From assembly GCA_905195005.1 (NCBI GenBank), contig CAJJUC010000002.1, forward strand, positions 1 to 42,660: a DNA stretch of 42,660 nt, given 5' to 3'. Positions 8,322 through 17,623 of this stretch are shown one piece after another; positions within the stretch are counted from its first letter, which is position 1; the number at the start of each line of letters is the position of its first letter. The position numbers were made by a program, and so were the translations under genes. The notes beneath the pieces were generated by a model. That model searched no databases and was not told the origin of the DNA. It was given only the letters and a program-made list of their open reading frames with translations. The DNA is from an uncultured Eubacteriales bacterium. Lineage in GTDB: Bacteria; Bacillota; Clostridia; UMGS1883.

Positions 8322-10358
8322 CTAAAAGTCATCCGGCGGTTTCGCCGAGCTGTATAATCGTTTCTTTTCTGTCGGTTTGGTAGAAACAGAGTTTTCTTCA
8401 CTGGCTTTTTGAGCGCATTCGCAATCCGGCAATGTATTTTGCAGTGCGGTTTCTGAGTCTGTGAGAACAGCGCCTTGCTGCGACTCTTCATGGACCATGT
8501 CAGCATTCTGATTAAGATTAACACAGCTTTTTTCTGAGTCTGACAAATCGGCACTTTTATGAGCATCTCCATCAATGATTTCGACATGCATGTCGTTCTT
8601 ATGTGTATTTGGATAATAGTCCATCACGGATATTTTACTTATCTGCTTTGCCATTGGGTGCTTGGTATAATCAAGCTTATCGAGTTTCAGCACATTACAC
8701 CCTCTGATAATGCAAAGCATTTGTGTGTTCGGCAGCCGCAGCACCTCATCGGGAGTAAGCACCTTTCGTCGGCCTTGCCCCTCGGTATGACGGTACTGGG
8801 GTATCACCTGAGCTACCGCAATGGTTTGCCGAACCGTCATGGTGGTATCAATCTGGATACTCATATCTCCGCTTCGGTCTGAGAAATGCTCGGCAGTTAA
8901 GTCATCGGTACAGCCTAACATCAGCTGGATATCACAGTTGCCCACAATTTCCGACCAGAGATTGTTCGGATATCTGTTCTGGAGCTGTCCCAAGCTCTGC
9001 ACAGCGAGCATTACTCGGATTTGCCTTGATCTGACAACACTCAGCGAGCGTGCAAAATCACTTCCGTCCGCAGCGCCGCCGATACGCCCGACATTGTTAA
9101 ACTCATCCAATATCAGATTGACGGGGACATCGCAGCACTGATTGGGGCGTGAGTCTGCATACCTTGAGAGTCTGATGAACATAAATGAAAAAAAGAGCGA
9201 TGAGAGGAACGCCATTGTTGCATCCTGATCGCTCAGTATCATAAAATATGCACATTTTTTCTTCCCGGGGGCGGTTAAATCAATATCCGATTCGGTAGCT
9301 ATGTTTTTCACAGACTCATTCTGGAGAACCTGAAGCCGCGTGCCAAGTCCCAGTATTATTCCTGATTTGACTGTATCACTCGATTGAGCAAATAGGTTAA
9401 ACGGCGCTCTTGCCGGATGGTCCATTGGCAGCTTTTCAAACAATGCCGTCAACTGTCTTTCAGTATGACGAGTTAAGAGCTGATACACTGCGGGAAGATT
9501 TTTTTCTTGTTCGGTTCGTGTTTTATCCAAATCCACATATAAAACAAGAGCCTTGAGTAAGTTGCCCTCACCGTTATCCCAGAAGTGGTCGCCCTTGCCC
9601 GAACTCGTATTTCCGATAATGACATTGGTCAAGGTCTGAGCCATAAGCGTATCTCCGTTTAAGTCTGACATACAGTTCCATGAATCACTATGCTCAGGGT
9701 TGACCAGATTGTATACTTTAACTTCGTAACCGTTTTTTCTGAACAGGTCTGCTGTATCGGAATACAATTCGGATTTCGGATCGGTGATTACCACAGACTC
9801 GGAATTTTTTATCGCCTGAAACAACGCATTACGGATTATAGCCCTTGATTTCATTGTTCCTGATGCACCGAAGATTGCTATATGCCTGTTGAACCTCGTA
9901 TCTTTCGGCATACAAACGGCTTTTCCCTTATATTCGCCCAAAATAACTCCGCCGGCCTTTTCAACAGGGGATATCTCCAGCACTTCGTTCATGTCAGTCT
10001 CGGACATCCAGCCTGCCGTGCCGTAAGCACCCGTTTTGCTTTTTGCAAAACCTCTCGGATCTATTTCTTTGCCATCAAACTTATCGTGAAATCTGACATA
10101 CAAAAAAATTCCCGCCGCTGCGAGAATGATACCGAGTATTCCTTTTAATCCGTTTACGGTAAATGCCTGCGGGATGCACGCAAGCGGACTGAAATTGACG
10201 GATTTCATCTCAGTATTACCACCAACACCGCCTGAGCTGAGCCAAGTTTTATAATGGTCCATAAATTGTCCCATCATTCCGCCAAGATAAATAAGTCCTA
10301 ACATTCCCGGTATGACAGCAGCGATAATAACAATTCGTCGCTTTTTTTCATTGTCCAT
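8322..10358 (-). CDS. VirD4/TraG-type conjugative coupling protein
   Basis: A 678-residue membrane ATPase that delivers the relaxase-DNA complex to the secretion channel. Two N-terminal transmembrane helices lie within about the first 90 residues. The Walker A motif is GASGTMKS (near residue 163) and Walker B is LILDEFNNVG (near 416), as expected for the T4SS-DNA-transfer family. The C-terminal 80 residues are polar and probably recruit substrate. The start at 10358 (MDNEKK) is favoured because GGAGG is eight bases upstream; the ATG six bases earlier is only two bases from it. It overlaps the upstream gene by 11 bases, so the two are probably translationally coupled. Confidence 0.95.
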   Translation of the reverse strand: MDNEKKRRIVIIAAVIPGMLGLIYLGGMMGQFMDHYKTWLSSGGVGGNTEMKSVNFSPLACIPQAFTVNGLKGILGIILAAAGIFLYVRFHDKFDGKEIDPRGFAKSKTGAYGTAGWMSETDMNEVLEISPVEKAGGVILGEYKGKAVCMPKDTRFNRHIAIFGASGTMKSRAIIRNALFQAIKNSESVVITDPKSELYSDTADLFRKNGYEVKVYNLVNPEHSDSWNCMSDLNGDTLMAQTLTNVIIGNTSSGKGDHFWDNGEGNLLKALVLYVDLDKTRTEQEKNLPAVYQLLTRHTERQLTALFEKLPMDHPARAPFNLFAQSSDTVKSGIILGLGTRLQVLQNESVKNIATESDIDLTAPGKKKCAYFMILSDQDATMAFLSSLFFSFMFIRLSRYADSRPNQCCDVPVNLILDEFNNVGRIGGAADGSDFARSLSVVRSRQIRVMLAVQSLGQLQNRYPNNLWSEIVGNCDIQLMLGCTDDLTAEHFSDRSGDMSIQIDTTMTVRQTIAVAQVIPQYRHTEGQGRRKVLTPDEVLRLPNTQMLCIIRGCNVLKLDKLDYTKHPMAKQISKISVMDYYPNTHKNDMHVEIIDGDAHKSADLSDSEKSCVNLNQNADMVHEESQQGAVLTDSETALQNTLPDCECAQKASEENSVSTKPTEKKRLYSSAKPPDDF

Positions 10359-11496
10359 TGGCATCACCTCCGCAAAGTGCATCTTCAATTTGTTCAAGCC
10401 CGATTGTCTTGATACTGACATCAGAACCAAGATGATTTTTTATAAGTTCAACCTGCTCGGGAAAGCAGAGTACCTCAAGCATCTCCGTTCGGTAACTTCT
10501 CGCCTCGCTAAAACGCATCAAGCGTGCAATATCACTATCCAAGAAAGACAGCACATAAACGCCATTTATATATGCGTCATACTCAAACGCTCCCAAATCA
10601 TTTGACCGGCATTCAGGCTCGAACAATAAATCAAGCAATTTCTGTTTTCGGTCTGGGATAATTAAAATTTTCAGAAGTCTTATTCCGAACTCGTTCATGG
10701 GAACAAAATGAATATGTCTGTATATTCCGTCGAAACGAAATTCAAGGCGCCTGTTTTTTTGATTTTCCAGCATTGTCTTATATGCCGTTTTGTAAGACTC
10801 ACCGAAAAGTATCGCAGTGTCAATTTGTGAAACACCGGCATTCAATCTGGCAACCTCGATTAAACTGTGCAGCGTCTTAAATTCACCCATACCATTCCAT
10901 TTCATAACTGCATTGCGGGTGTTATACACAGCGTAGCAATTATGATTTATAAAAATGGTCCCTGCAATCCGGGTAAACATTGTTTTATTCATCTCAGTCT
11001 GACCGATATGTTTCAAGCTCTTGGCAAAATAAAACGAAGGCTGATTAAACTCCATTCTTTTTATAGCCTCATTCTGCAATTTAGGTAACTTATAAGGTCT
11101 TGACTCAATCCCGGCTCGGATGCACATGATTGCAGCCTCGGCAACTCTGTGATTGCGTTCAGTATGGGAAATGTCGCCCGGAAATCCATGATTCCATGAT
11201 GCGCTTAAATAATTCTCCTCTGCATATGGCGAAATCCATCTCAGTATGGGAATTGCCGCCTTATACAGTCTGACTGTTTTCCCAAAAGACTTTCCGGTAA
11301 CGGTCAAAAGCCGACAGGTCATCTCATCTCCGGAATTGTACTCACGAAAGGTTTGTACCTCACACAATCTTCCGATAAGCACCTTATATGTTCTTGCATT
11401 ACCAAAAAGCCTGACGGAACGGTAAGGAAATTCGCCTGTTATTCCGATGACGGAAACGATGTCATACGCATGACTGCCGGGGCGGAAGTGTATCAT
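10348..11496 (-). CDS. Putative winged-helix (replication-relaxation-like) element protein
   Basis: A 382-residue soluble protein directly upstream of virD4. The first about 80 residues look like a winged helix: a helical start, a KVLIGRL helix and a two-strand wing. Proteins of the replication-relaxation family (Replic_Relax) often neighbour virD4 in Gram-positive elements and start this way, which is why I suggest it. No catalytic motif is visible. A GGAGGTGG site precedes the ATG. The stop overlaps virD4 by 11 bases. The assignment is tentative and would need a profile search. Confidence 0.6.
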   Translation of the reverse strand: MIHFRPGSHAYDIVSVIGITGEFPYRSVRLFGNARTYKVLIGRLCEVQTFREYNSGDEMTCRLLTVTGKSFGKTVRLYKAAIPILRWISPYAEENYLSASWNHGFPGDISHTERNHRVAEAAIMCIRAGIESRPYKLPKLQNEAIKRMEFNQPSFYFAKSLKHIGQTEMNKTMFTRIAGTIFINHNCYAVYNTRNAVMKWNGMGEFKTLHSLIEVARLNAGVSQIDTAILFGESYKTAYKTMLENQKNRRLEFRFDGIYRHIHFVPMNEFGIRLLKILIIPDRKQKLLDLLFEPECRSNDLGAFEYDAYINGVYVLSFLDSDIARLMRFSEARSYRTEMLEVLCFPEQVELIKNHLGSDVSIKTIGLEQIEDALCGGDANGQ

Positions 11497-11689
11497 TTAT
11501 TCCACCTCCCGAATCGGAGAATTTTCCGACAACATGACTGCTCTCTTCGTCGGAATTTCGGCTCTCTAAATCCTCCGGAACCTCAGTGTCCATGCGCTTT
11601 TTGTGCCTATCAAAAGATATGTCTTTTTTTCTCGGCGGAATTTTCGGTTTTTTACATATGTTTTTCTTTCCAAAAAACGGGGCTTTCAT
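11462..11689 (-). CDS. Small basic hypothetical protein, 75 residues
   Basis: An ORF that bridges two neighbours: it begins inside the 3' end of the preceding gene (38-base overlap) and ends inside the 5' end of the next (35-base overlap). It has a plausible GGGGGTG site before ATG. The first half is strongly basic (Lys/Arg rich), the second polar and acidic. Without it there would be a 155-base gap in an otherwise tightly packed operon, which supports it as a real gene. Function unknown. Confidence 0.5.
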   Translation of the reverse strand: MKAPFFGKKNICKKPKIPPRKKDISFDRHKKRMDTEVPEDLESRNSDEESSHVVGKFSDSGGGINDTLPPRQSCV

Positions 11690-12353
11690 AAAGTTTCACC
11701 CCCTCATCAGGCATAGAATTTTCTATTGTAAGCCACACCGCAAATTCACTTTTGGGCAGTACATAAACCTCTGTTCTGTCCGTCTGTCCTTTTGCACTGC
11801 AATAATAATGGGAGCAGATTTCCGGCCCGTCGTCCGGCATAACATATATAGCGACAATATCCGAAACCATATTGATTTCGATATTGTCATGATCGCGCAT
11901 CCGGCGTTCCGGACGCTTTTCATCATATATGTGCCGATATATCAAAATACAGTCTGTATACCGAACCGGGGCAAGCCCTTCAAAAAACTCTTTCATTGCC
12001 GGATAGAGGAAAGAACGCACATACTCGGCAGAGCCTTCCGATTTTTTGGGGAGCAGTGCAGGTATTCTCAGTGAAAACCAGCCTTCTCTCGTAAACCCGA
12101 TTTCCAGAGGAATATTAAGCCGTTCAATGTTGCTGACCTCAGCCTGTGCAAGCGGTTTTCCGGTGTATGCAGGAAGCGTTCTGCTTAAAAGAACAGCCTG
12201 TTCCATTTGTTCTTCAAGCTTTAATGCGTGTTCGTACATCTGATAGGTATTTCCGCAATCAAAAAAGGCACGAACATTTTCAATCGTGCCTCCGACAATT
12301 TTCAGTTTTCTTTCGAGCTTTTTCAGCGAATCGCCAAAGCTGTTATATATCAT
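11652..12353 (-). CDS. Hypothetical element protein (DUF6100-like)
   Basis: A 233-residue soluble protein with an N-terminal helical segment (about 1-60, coiled-coil-like charge pattern) and an alpha/beta C-terminal part. GGAGG lies nine bases before the ATG, which overlaps the preceding stop by 11 bases. From memory it resembles DUF6100 proteins found in clostridial conjugative elements, but I cannot verify that. No enzymatic motif is seen. Its place between virB4 and virD4 suggests a role in transfer or regulation. Confidence 0.7.
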   Translation of the reverse strand: MIYNSFGDSLKKLERKLKIVGGTIENVRAFFDCGNTYQMYEHALKLEEQMEQAVLLSRTLPAYTGKPLAQAEVSNIERLNIPLEIGFTREGWFSLRIPALLPKKSEGSAEYVRSFLYPAMKEFFEGLAPVRYTDCILIYRHIYDEKRPERRMRDHDNIEINMVSDIVAIYVMPDDGPEICSHYYCSAKGQTDRTEVYVLPKSEFAVWLTIENSMPDEGVKLYESPVFWKEKHM

Positions 12354-12876
12354 TTTTTATCGCCTCCTCAGAATAAAATGTAATATCGGGTTCGTCACGG
12401 CCGTTATAATCTACCGTTGCAAATATACACGGAGCTTTCGGCAGTTTTAAGCTTGCCGCCATCGTAATTGTCGGAACTATAATGATATATTTAAGATCGT
12501 CTTCGGGACGCAGCAGCCTTAGCAAATGTTCCTCGCCGTCATAAAGAGTTACAATTTCATATCCGATATTATCTTTCAGAAAAAATATCTGAGACGGATA
12601 AACAGCCGGGTAATGCGCCATAGGTTCCACCTTGTCAATATATTGGAGCAAAACCCACACTGCAAGGATAACTCTTTGATCCGGCTTGCTCATAGGATCA
12701 AGCGCCAGATAATATCCGTCGCCGATTTCCGATATTCTGAGCTGACGCTTGAGATTATTTATAATCTTTTTCGCAGTGTCCGGCGGCTTTTGCAGCATTT
12801 GAACGATTTGCTTTCTTGGCAATGTCCCGTACTGCGACAGCCACTTTACCACATATTTTTCATCTTCCAACAGCAT
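12343..12876 (-). CDS. Hypothetical HTH-like element protein (DUF5697-like)
   Basis: A 177-residue protein. The start at 12876 (MLLEDEKY) has AGGTGGTG upstream; the longer frame to 12978 has no ribosome site and overlaps virB4. Residues about 5-60 read like a winged helix: a helix, TLPRKQIVQML, then a recognition-type helix rich in Lys and a two-strand wing. The rest is alpha/beta with no known motif. It may be a DUF5697-type protein (memory only). It is coupled to the next gene by an 11-base overlap. Confidence 0.65.
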   Translation of the reverse strand: MLLEDEKYVVKWLSQYGTLPRKQIVQMLQKPPDTAKKIINNLKRQLRISEIGDGYYLALDPMSKPDQRVILAVWVLLQYIDKVEPMAHYPAVYPSQIFFLKDNIGYEIVTLYDGEEHLLRLLRPEDDLKYIIIVPTITMAASLKLPKAPCIFATVDYNGRDEPDITFYSEEAIKNDI

Positions 12877-12907
12877 TTTTATCACCACCTTTATGCGTAT
12901 TTTTGTC

Positions 12908-15448
12908 TTAATGCGTATTCTGTTCGGAATGCGTTTTTTCAGCCTGCCGCTTTTTAAGAATAGTTTCAAGCTCGGCACGGTCTGTTGTTATCATTTCCTG
13001 TTCCTGCTTGGAGGCTTTTATGATAACCGGAACTTTGTTATTGTTCGAGTGTATCAGTGCTTCGCCCCGTTCAAACTGCGTAATGGAACGAACCTCGCTT
13101 TTTGTAAGCTTCAGAACATCCTGAACATATCTGGCTTCATCAGGTTCAAGATTCAAAATAATCTTGTTTTTGGAGTTATTTATAATAGCTCTGCCGTATT
13201 TGCCGTCTTCCATACTGAAAAAGTCCGACAGGTCTTGTGATGCTGAAATACCGGCGCCGCCGAAACCTCGGATTGTCTTAAAAATGTTAAGACAAAACTC
13301 TGCTGCCTCTTTACTTGACGACGCTCCGATAAGCTTCCAGATTTCATCTATCATAATAGCTTTTTTCTTTGTTATGTCAGCCTTTACATTATCCCATACA
13401 TAATCAAGAGCTATTACCATTCCGACAGGGAGAAGTTTTCCTTTCAGTTCCGACAGGTCAAGCACTATATATTTATTTGACAGGTCAACATTCGTTTGTC
13501 TGTTGAACGACTGCGCCGAACCCGTTACAAATCGGCTTACGATAATCGCAATCCTTTGCGTCATTGGATTGTCAAGCAAATTCTTATGCAAATCTCCGAG
13601 TATCGGCATTTCTTTTAATACCGAAGGATTTGCGTCTTTATCCACATACACGGAATCGTTATCGTGTGTGATACCGAAATCAGCATATGTTTTTATAAGC
13701 GCCTCATCCAGCATTTGTTCTTCCTCGTTTGACATATCGGGAATAAGCAATGAAAAGAATATCATAAGCTGCTGAATTTTTGAGGCAAGCATAGAATTGT
13801 TTTCCGAATAATCCATTTCATCAATCAGATCCATTGCAGGAGAAGTCGTGTGCCGTATCTGCATGACATTGATACAATGCGGAGAACCCGGAGCAATCTT
13901 AATATACTGACCGCCAACCTTATTACAAGCTCTGCGAAACTCATGACCTTTTATCGGAGCAATGATATAACACTGGATTCCTCTCATTCTCATTCTGAGG
14001 GCTAAAAGCTGCATAGTAAAGGTTTTTCCCGCGCCGCTTGTTCCGAGCAGCGTCAGATTGGCATTTTTGTTTTTCTTCGTGTTGAACAAATCCACAATGC
14101 ACAAAGAATTATTATGGCGGTTAACGCCGAGCAAAACTCCCGTATCATCTGACATTTCAAAGGAAGTGAACATATAGGTTGACGCAGCACCGCTTGTCAG
14201 AACATTTCGCCTTGATTTCTTTTCAAGTGAAGAATCCATTTTCAAAAACGGCATAACAGAGCATAACGCTTTTTCCTGCTGAAACCGACAGTCGCTTGTA
14301 TACATATCCATTGACTTTAGCATATCAACCATTTGCTGTTTACGCCAGAGGAGTTCCTCGTAGGTTTTTGCGGATATCGTTATAAACACCGACATATAAA
14401 ACAGATCCTCGTTATAATTTGCAATGCCGTTCTTTATGAAATATCCCGACTGTATGGAGTTCGTCAGTTCTTCATAATCGGTGCTTGTGTCCTGCATACT
14501 TTTAAGCTTTGTTCGGTTAAGCCTTATGCGCTGTGCAACCTTGTCAATCGTTCTGCTTCGGTTTTCACGGTACAGAAAAGCATCAACATCAATGCCTTCG
14601 CCTGCGTTAATCATAGAGGACATCCAACCGGCTCTGACTCTGCCCGGAAAACCGTTTCCCTTGATATACAGAAAGGAGTAGTACATTCCGTCCATTACGA
14701 TATAATTGTAATGCTCAAGGTCAATTCCTCTCGGTGCAATAAAATTTACGGTTTTAATCGGCGGTATCGGATCAATGCCGATTACCTTGTTTTTTGCCGC
14801 CATTGTGTCAATAACCACTCTGTCAACTCTTGAAGAAAACGGTTCGTCTACACAGGAACGCTTGTTGAAAAACATATACAGAATTTCAGCAACGGCTTCA
14901 TCGGGATCTTTCGGCTGAATAATCGTATTACCGCATTGCAGAAAATATGTTCTTGCATTTTGCTCTGCTGTTTGCAGAACACCGTAAATCTGTCCGAAAT
15001 CGTCATTATCACTGTGCCTTGATTCCTCATACTGAAATATGAGAAAGAATCTCCTTGTAAGAGCTTCACGGCTTCCGACTTCTTTTATAAACCGAATATA
15101 GTCTTCGCCTTGTTTTCGGCATTGTTCATTTTCCTCGCTTTCAAGCTCTTTTCGCACCATAGCAATGTGTTTATCCGAGTCTGCCTTTCGGGTAATACTC
15201 TTAAACTGGAGCTTTGCCGGCGATATTTTAAGCCATGACGCAAACGAAGATATAATACCGAACTGTTCCTCAGATGATCGGAGCGTAAAGTTGATCGGTT
15301 CGATTTCAAGTATCTTGATAAATCTTCCGTCAGTTGTTTCTATAATGCCGTGCTTTATATCCTTAATCGGGATAAAATTCTGCACGAATTCAAGCTTTTC
15401 CGGATTTTTTCTTTTTTCTCTTTTTGGTTTTGAGCTGTTCTTCGGCAT
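12908..15448 (-). CDS. VirB4/TraE-type conjugation ATPase
   Basis: An 846-residue cytoplasmic ATPase that powers pilus or channel assembly of the type IV secretion system. The C-terminal half is a P-loop domain with Walker A GTSGAGKT (near residue 466) and Walker B AIMIDEIWKLIG (near 698). The first 30 residues are very basic. The start at 15448 (MPKNSSK) has AAGGGTGGG upstream; the extra 31 codons of the longer frame lie within the PrgI-like gene and lack a site. It overlaps that gene by 59 bases, which suggests tightly linked translation. Its length fits the Gram-positive family. Confidence 0.95.
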   Translation of the reverse strand: MPKNSSKPKREKRKNPEKLEFVQNFIPIKDIKHGIIETTDGRFIKILEIEPINFTLRSSEEQFGIISSFASWLKISPAKLQFKSITRKADSDKHIAMVRKELESEENEQCRKQGEDYIRFIKEVGSREALTRRFFLIFQYEESRHSDNDDFGQIYGVLQTAEQNARTYFLQCGNTIIQPKDPDEAVAEILYMFFNKRSCVDEPFSSRVDRVVIDTMAAKNKVIGIDPIPPIKTVNFIAPRGIDLEHYNYIVMDGMYYSFLYIKGNGFPGRVRAGWMSSMINAGEGIDVDAFLYRENRSRTIDKVAQRIRLNRTKLKSMQDTSTDYEELTNSIQSGYFIKNGIANYNEDLFYMSVFITISAKTYEELLWRKQQMVDMLKSMDMYTSDCRFQQEKALCSVMPFLKMDSSLEKKSRRNVLTSGAASTYMFTSFEMSDDTGVLLGVNRHNNSLCIVDLFNTKKNKNANLTLLGTSGAGKTFTMQLLALRMRMRGIQCYIIAPIKGHEFRRACNKVGGQYIKIAPGSPHCINVMQIRHTTSPAMDLIDEMDYSENNSMLASKIQQLMIFFSLLIPDMSNEEEQMLDEALIKTYADFGITHDNDSVYVDKDANPSVLKEMPILGDLHKNLLDNPMTQRIAIIVSRFVTGSAQSFNRQTNVDLSNKYIVLDLSELKGKLLPVGMVIALDYVWDNVKADITKKKAIMIDEIWKLIGASSSKEAAEFCLNIFKTIRGFGGAGISASQDLSDFFSMEDGKYGRAIINNSKNKIILNLEPDEARYVQDVLKLTKSEVRSITQFERGEALIHSNNNKVPVIIKASKQEQEMITTDRAELETILKKRQAEKTHSEQNTH

Positions 15449-15782
15449 ATTTATATCCCACCCTTCTAAAATGTAGTTTGCGTTTGCGTAAAACAAAACG
15501 CAGCATATGTGCTGCGTACTGAAATAACGAGTCGCCGTCAACTCCCATCATTGCCACAACTGCAAGCGGGAGCAGCGTAACCGTCATAACAACAATTCGT
15601 ATGGTTCCCGTCATCGGTATCAGCATAAGTTCGGGATAGCCGACAGCACCGACGATAAGCACGGTTTCGACTGCATTTCGCAGTTCAAGCATTCCGCCCA
15701 ATATTTTTCCCGAATCCGTATAATTCGCCGGAATAGCATAAATATTGTTATATTCTTTTTCTTCATTCAAAATATCATTCAC
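15390..15782 (-). CDS. PrgI-like type IV secretion membrane protein
   Basis: A 130-residue protein with two close hydrophobic helices (about 34-52 and 55-78) near the N-terminus and a very basic C-terminal tail ending in a Lys-rich run. PrgI-family proteins (VirB3-like) of Gram-positive conjugation systems have this form and lie next to virB4, as here. The start overlaps the hydrolase stop by four bases (ATGA), a classic coupling. The 3' end overlaps virB4. Confidence 0.8.
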   Translation of the reverse strand: MNDILNEEKEYNNIYAIPANYTDSGKILGGMLELRNAVETVLIVGAVGYPELMLIPMTGTIRIVVMTVTLLPLAVVAMMGVDGDSLFQYAAHMLRFVLRKRKLHFRRVGYKYAEEQLKTKKRKKKKSGKA

Positions 15783-17527
15783 CTGCCTATACGATATACC
15801 GTAGCTGTCGTTTTGAATCTGCCGAGATTCAAAGCTTGTTGATGATTCGGTACATAAATATCAACACGATGTATATTGTTCTCAATTTCGGAGCCGCCGC
15901 GATCTTCGACCGTGTATAGCTTTCCGTTTATCATAAGCTGCGTTCCAAACGGATAGTTGCTTGACATTGCAACCATACCGTCTGCAAGTGGTTTTCCGCT
16001 TGCGGTTTTTGCAAGGGTATTGCCGTTGCACTGATAACAGGAGCAGTAATGAGTAACTTCAACCTCTAATGTATACAGACCTGTACCGGAAGGCTCTGCG
16101 GAAACCGCCATATTATAGTCAACACCGTTCGGTCGTCTTAATACCAAACTTGCCTCATAACTTGGTGTGTTTAGAATAACACCGCTGCCGCCGGAGGAAT
16201 GAACCCACATTCGTGAGCCGTCATCACCGTAACCGGCAAACATAAGAACATGATTCCAATCACCACCGCCCGAGTTTGCCAGAAACCCAAGATCGCCAAT
16301 CTGCAAATCCGATGCGGAAACAGCCGATGTTTTCGGATATTGTCCGGAAGTCCCGTCGCCGATATATACGCCTAAAGCTGTTTGATAAACCCAGGTTGTA
16401 AAACCGCTGCAATCAAGCCCATATGGTCTGATTGTTCCCGTTGAAGAAGAACCTGCCGCCGTGACAACTTTCGGAGTATTCCATTCATCATTCCAGCCGG
16501 GACCGGATTTTCCGCCCCAAAAGTACGGAACCTTGCCGACGAGTGCAAGTCCTGTTGTGAGGAGCTGCTTTCTTGCCGGAGTACAGTCTTGCCTATTCAC
16601 AAAATCAATAAGCTCTGCATCGGTAAGGGGAACACCCTCGCCGCCGCCCAAAGAACCGTATAAAGTCATTTTGAGCGAGTTTGCCATATTGGAAATGGCA
16701 TTGCGGTAAGATATACTGAATGCTTCCGCAATTACATTGTTATCAAATGGGTGAATCGTACATTCCGCATATGTAACCGTTCTTTCGGTGCTTGTCCCGT
16801 CATCACTTGTTTCCGTAACTGTTGTGGTTTTAACCTCGTAAGTTACGGGAAACATCTTGCCTGCAACAGCATTCAGCTTGTTAATCATATCATCTTTGCT
16901 TGTATTTTTCTGTTGCAGAGAAGCCGAATACGCAGAAAGGATATATGAAACATCATACCCTGCCGAGCTTTGAGCATAATTGATTGTGGCTGCCATTGAG
17001 GTTTCGTAATCGTATCCGTCATTTCGGATTATGTTTTCGACCTTTGACATTGATGTGTTGTATCCGTTTTCAACAGCATTTGAAACATCAACCACCAAAC
17101 TATCGTAAACCGAAGTTATCGTAACGCCTTCTACCGGCTGCGTACCGTTTGTTCCGAATATGCTATCCATTATAATTGACGGGAGAGATACTATCATAAC
17201 AATTAAAAAAGTCAATGATAAGCATACGCATATCAGAATCTTAAAGAGGGTGTGCCGCATAGACCACGCAATCGAAATGGCTGCTCCGACAGGTCCGCCT
17301 GCCGCAGTACCGGCAGCGATTTGTGCGGCGGCTTTTCCGCCTTCTACGCTTGCTTTAACAGTTGCCGCCGCTGCTCTTGAAGTGGCTTCAGCGCCTTTTT
17401 TCGCAGTTTCTTTTGCGGCGGTTTTGCCTGCTTCCTTTGCGGATTTAGCGGCATTTGCCGCTTGCTTTGCGGCTCCGGCATAATTATCCGAACCGTCACC
17501 AAGCTGATTTTTCTCTTGCGTTGCCAT
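15779..17527 (-). CDS. Conjugation cell-wall hydrolase, NlpC/P60 plus 3D domain
   Basis: A 582-residue protein acting like VirB1: it opens peptidoglycan for the mating channel. Residues 1 to about 90 are Ala/Lys-rich and low complexity; one transmembrane helix (about 98-120) anchors it. An NlpC/P60 peptidase domain follows with catalytic Cys in LDCSGF (near 371) and His in NHVLMF (near 426). A C-terminal 3D domain (about 485-582) shows a Cys-rich opening (THYCSCYQC), EDRGG and VDIYVPNH, the three-Asp signature. The start at 17527 has AGGAAGG upstream; the preceding in-frame ATG lacks one. Confidence 0.92.
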   Translation of the reverse strand: MATQEKNQLGDGSDNYAGAAKQAANAAKSAKEAGKTAAKETAKKGAEATSRAAAATVKASVEGGKAAAQIAAGTAAGGPVGAAISIAWSMRHTLFKILICVCLSLTFLIVMIVSLPSIIMDSIFGTNGTQPVEGVTITSVYDSLVVDVSNAVENGYNTSMSKVENIIRNDGYDYETSMAATINYAQSSAGYDVSYILSAYSASLQQKNTSKDDMINKLNAVAGKMFPVTYEVKTTTVTETSDDGTSTERTVTYAECTIHPFDNNVIAEAFSISYRNAISNMANSLKMTLYGSLGGGEGVPLTDAELIDFVNRQDCTPARKQLLTTGLALVGKVPYFWGGKSGPGWNDEWNTPKVVTAAGSSSTGTIRPYGLDCSGFTTWVYQTALGVYIGDGTSGQYPKTSAVSASDLQIGDLGFLANSGGGDWNHVLMFAGYGDDGSRMWVHSSGGSGVILNTPSYEASLVLRRPNGVDYNMAVSAEPSGTGLYTLEVEVTHYCSCYQCNGNTLAKTASGKPLADGMVAMSSNYPFGTQLMINGKLYTVEDRGGSEIENNIHRVDIYVPNHQQALNLGRFKTTATVYRIGR

Positions 17528-17581
17528 ATGCGATACACCTTCCTTCATATATTTTAAGCTGATTTCTCAGCGGATTTTTTG

Positions 17582-17623
17582 AAAAAACAAAGCAGCCGAA
17601 TAATACAATCCGACTGCATTGTT
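17582..17623 (-). terminator. Intrinsic terminator between the VirB6-like and hydrolase genes
   Basis: Just after the VirB6-like stop, minus-strand RNA forms a 7-bp GC-rich stem (17592-17598 with 17611-17617), extended by five A-T pairs beyond one mismatch, followed by six T. It would partly terminate the conjugation transcript between the channel gene and the downstream machinery. Confidence 0.65.
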
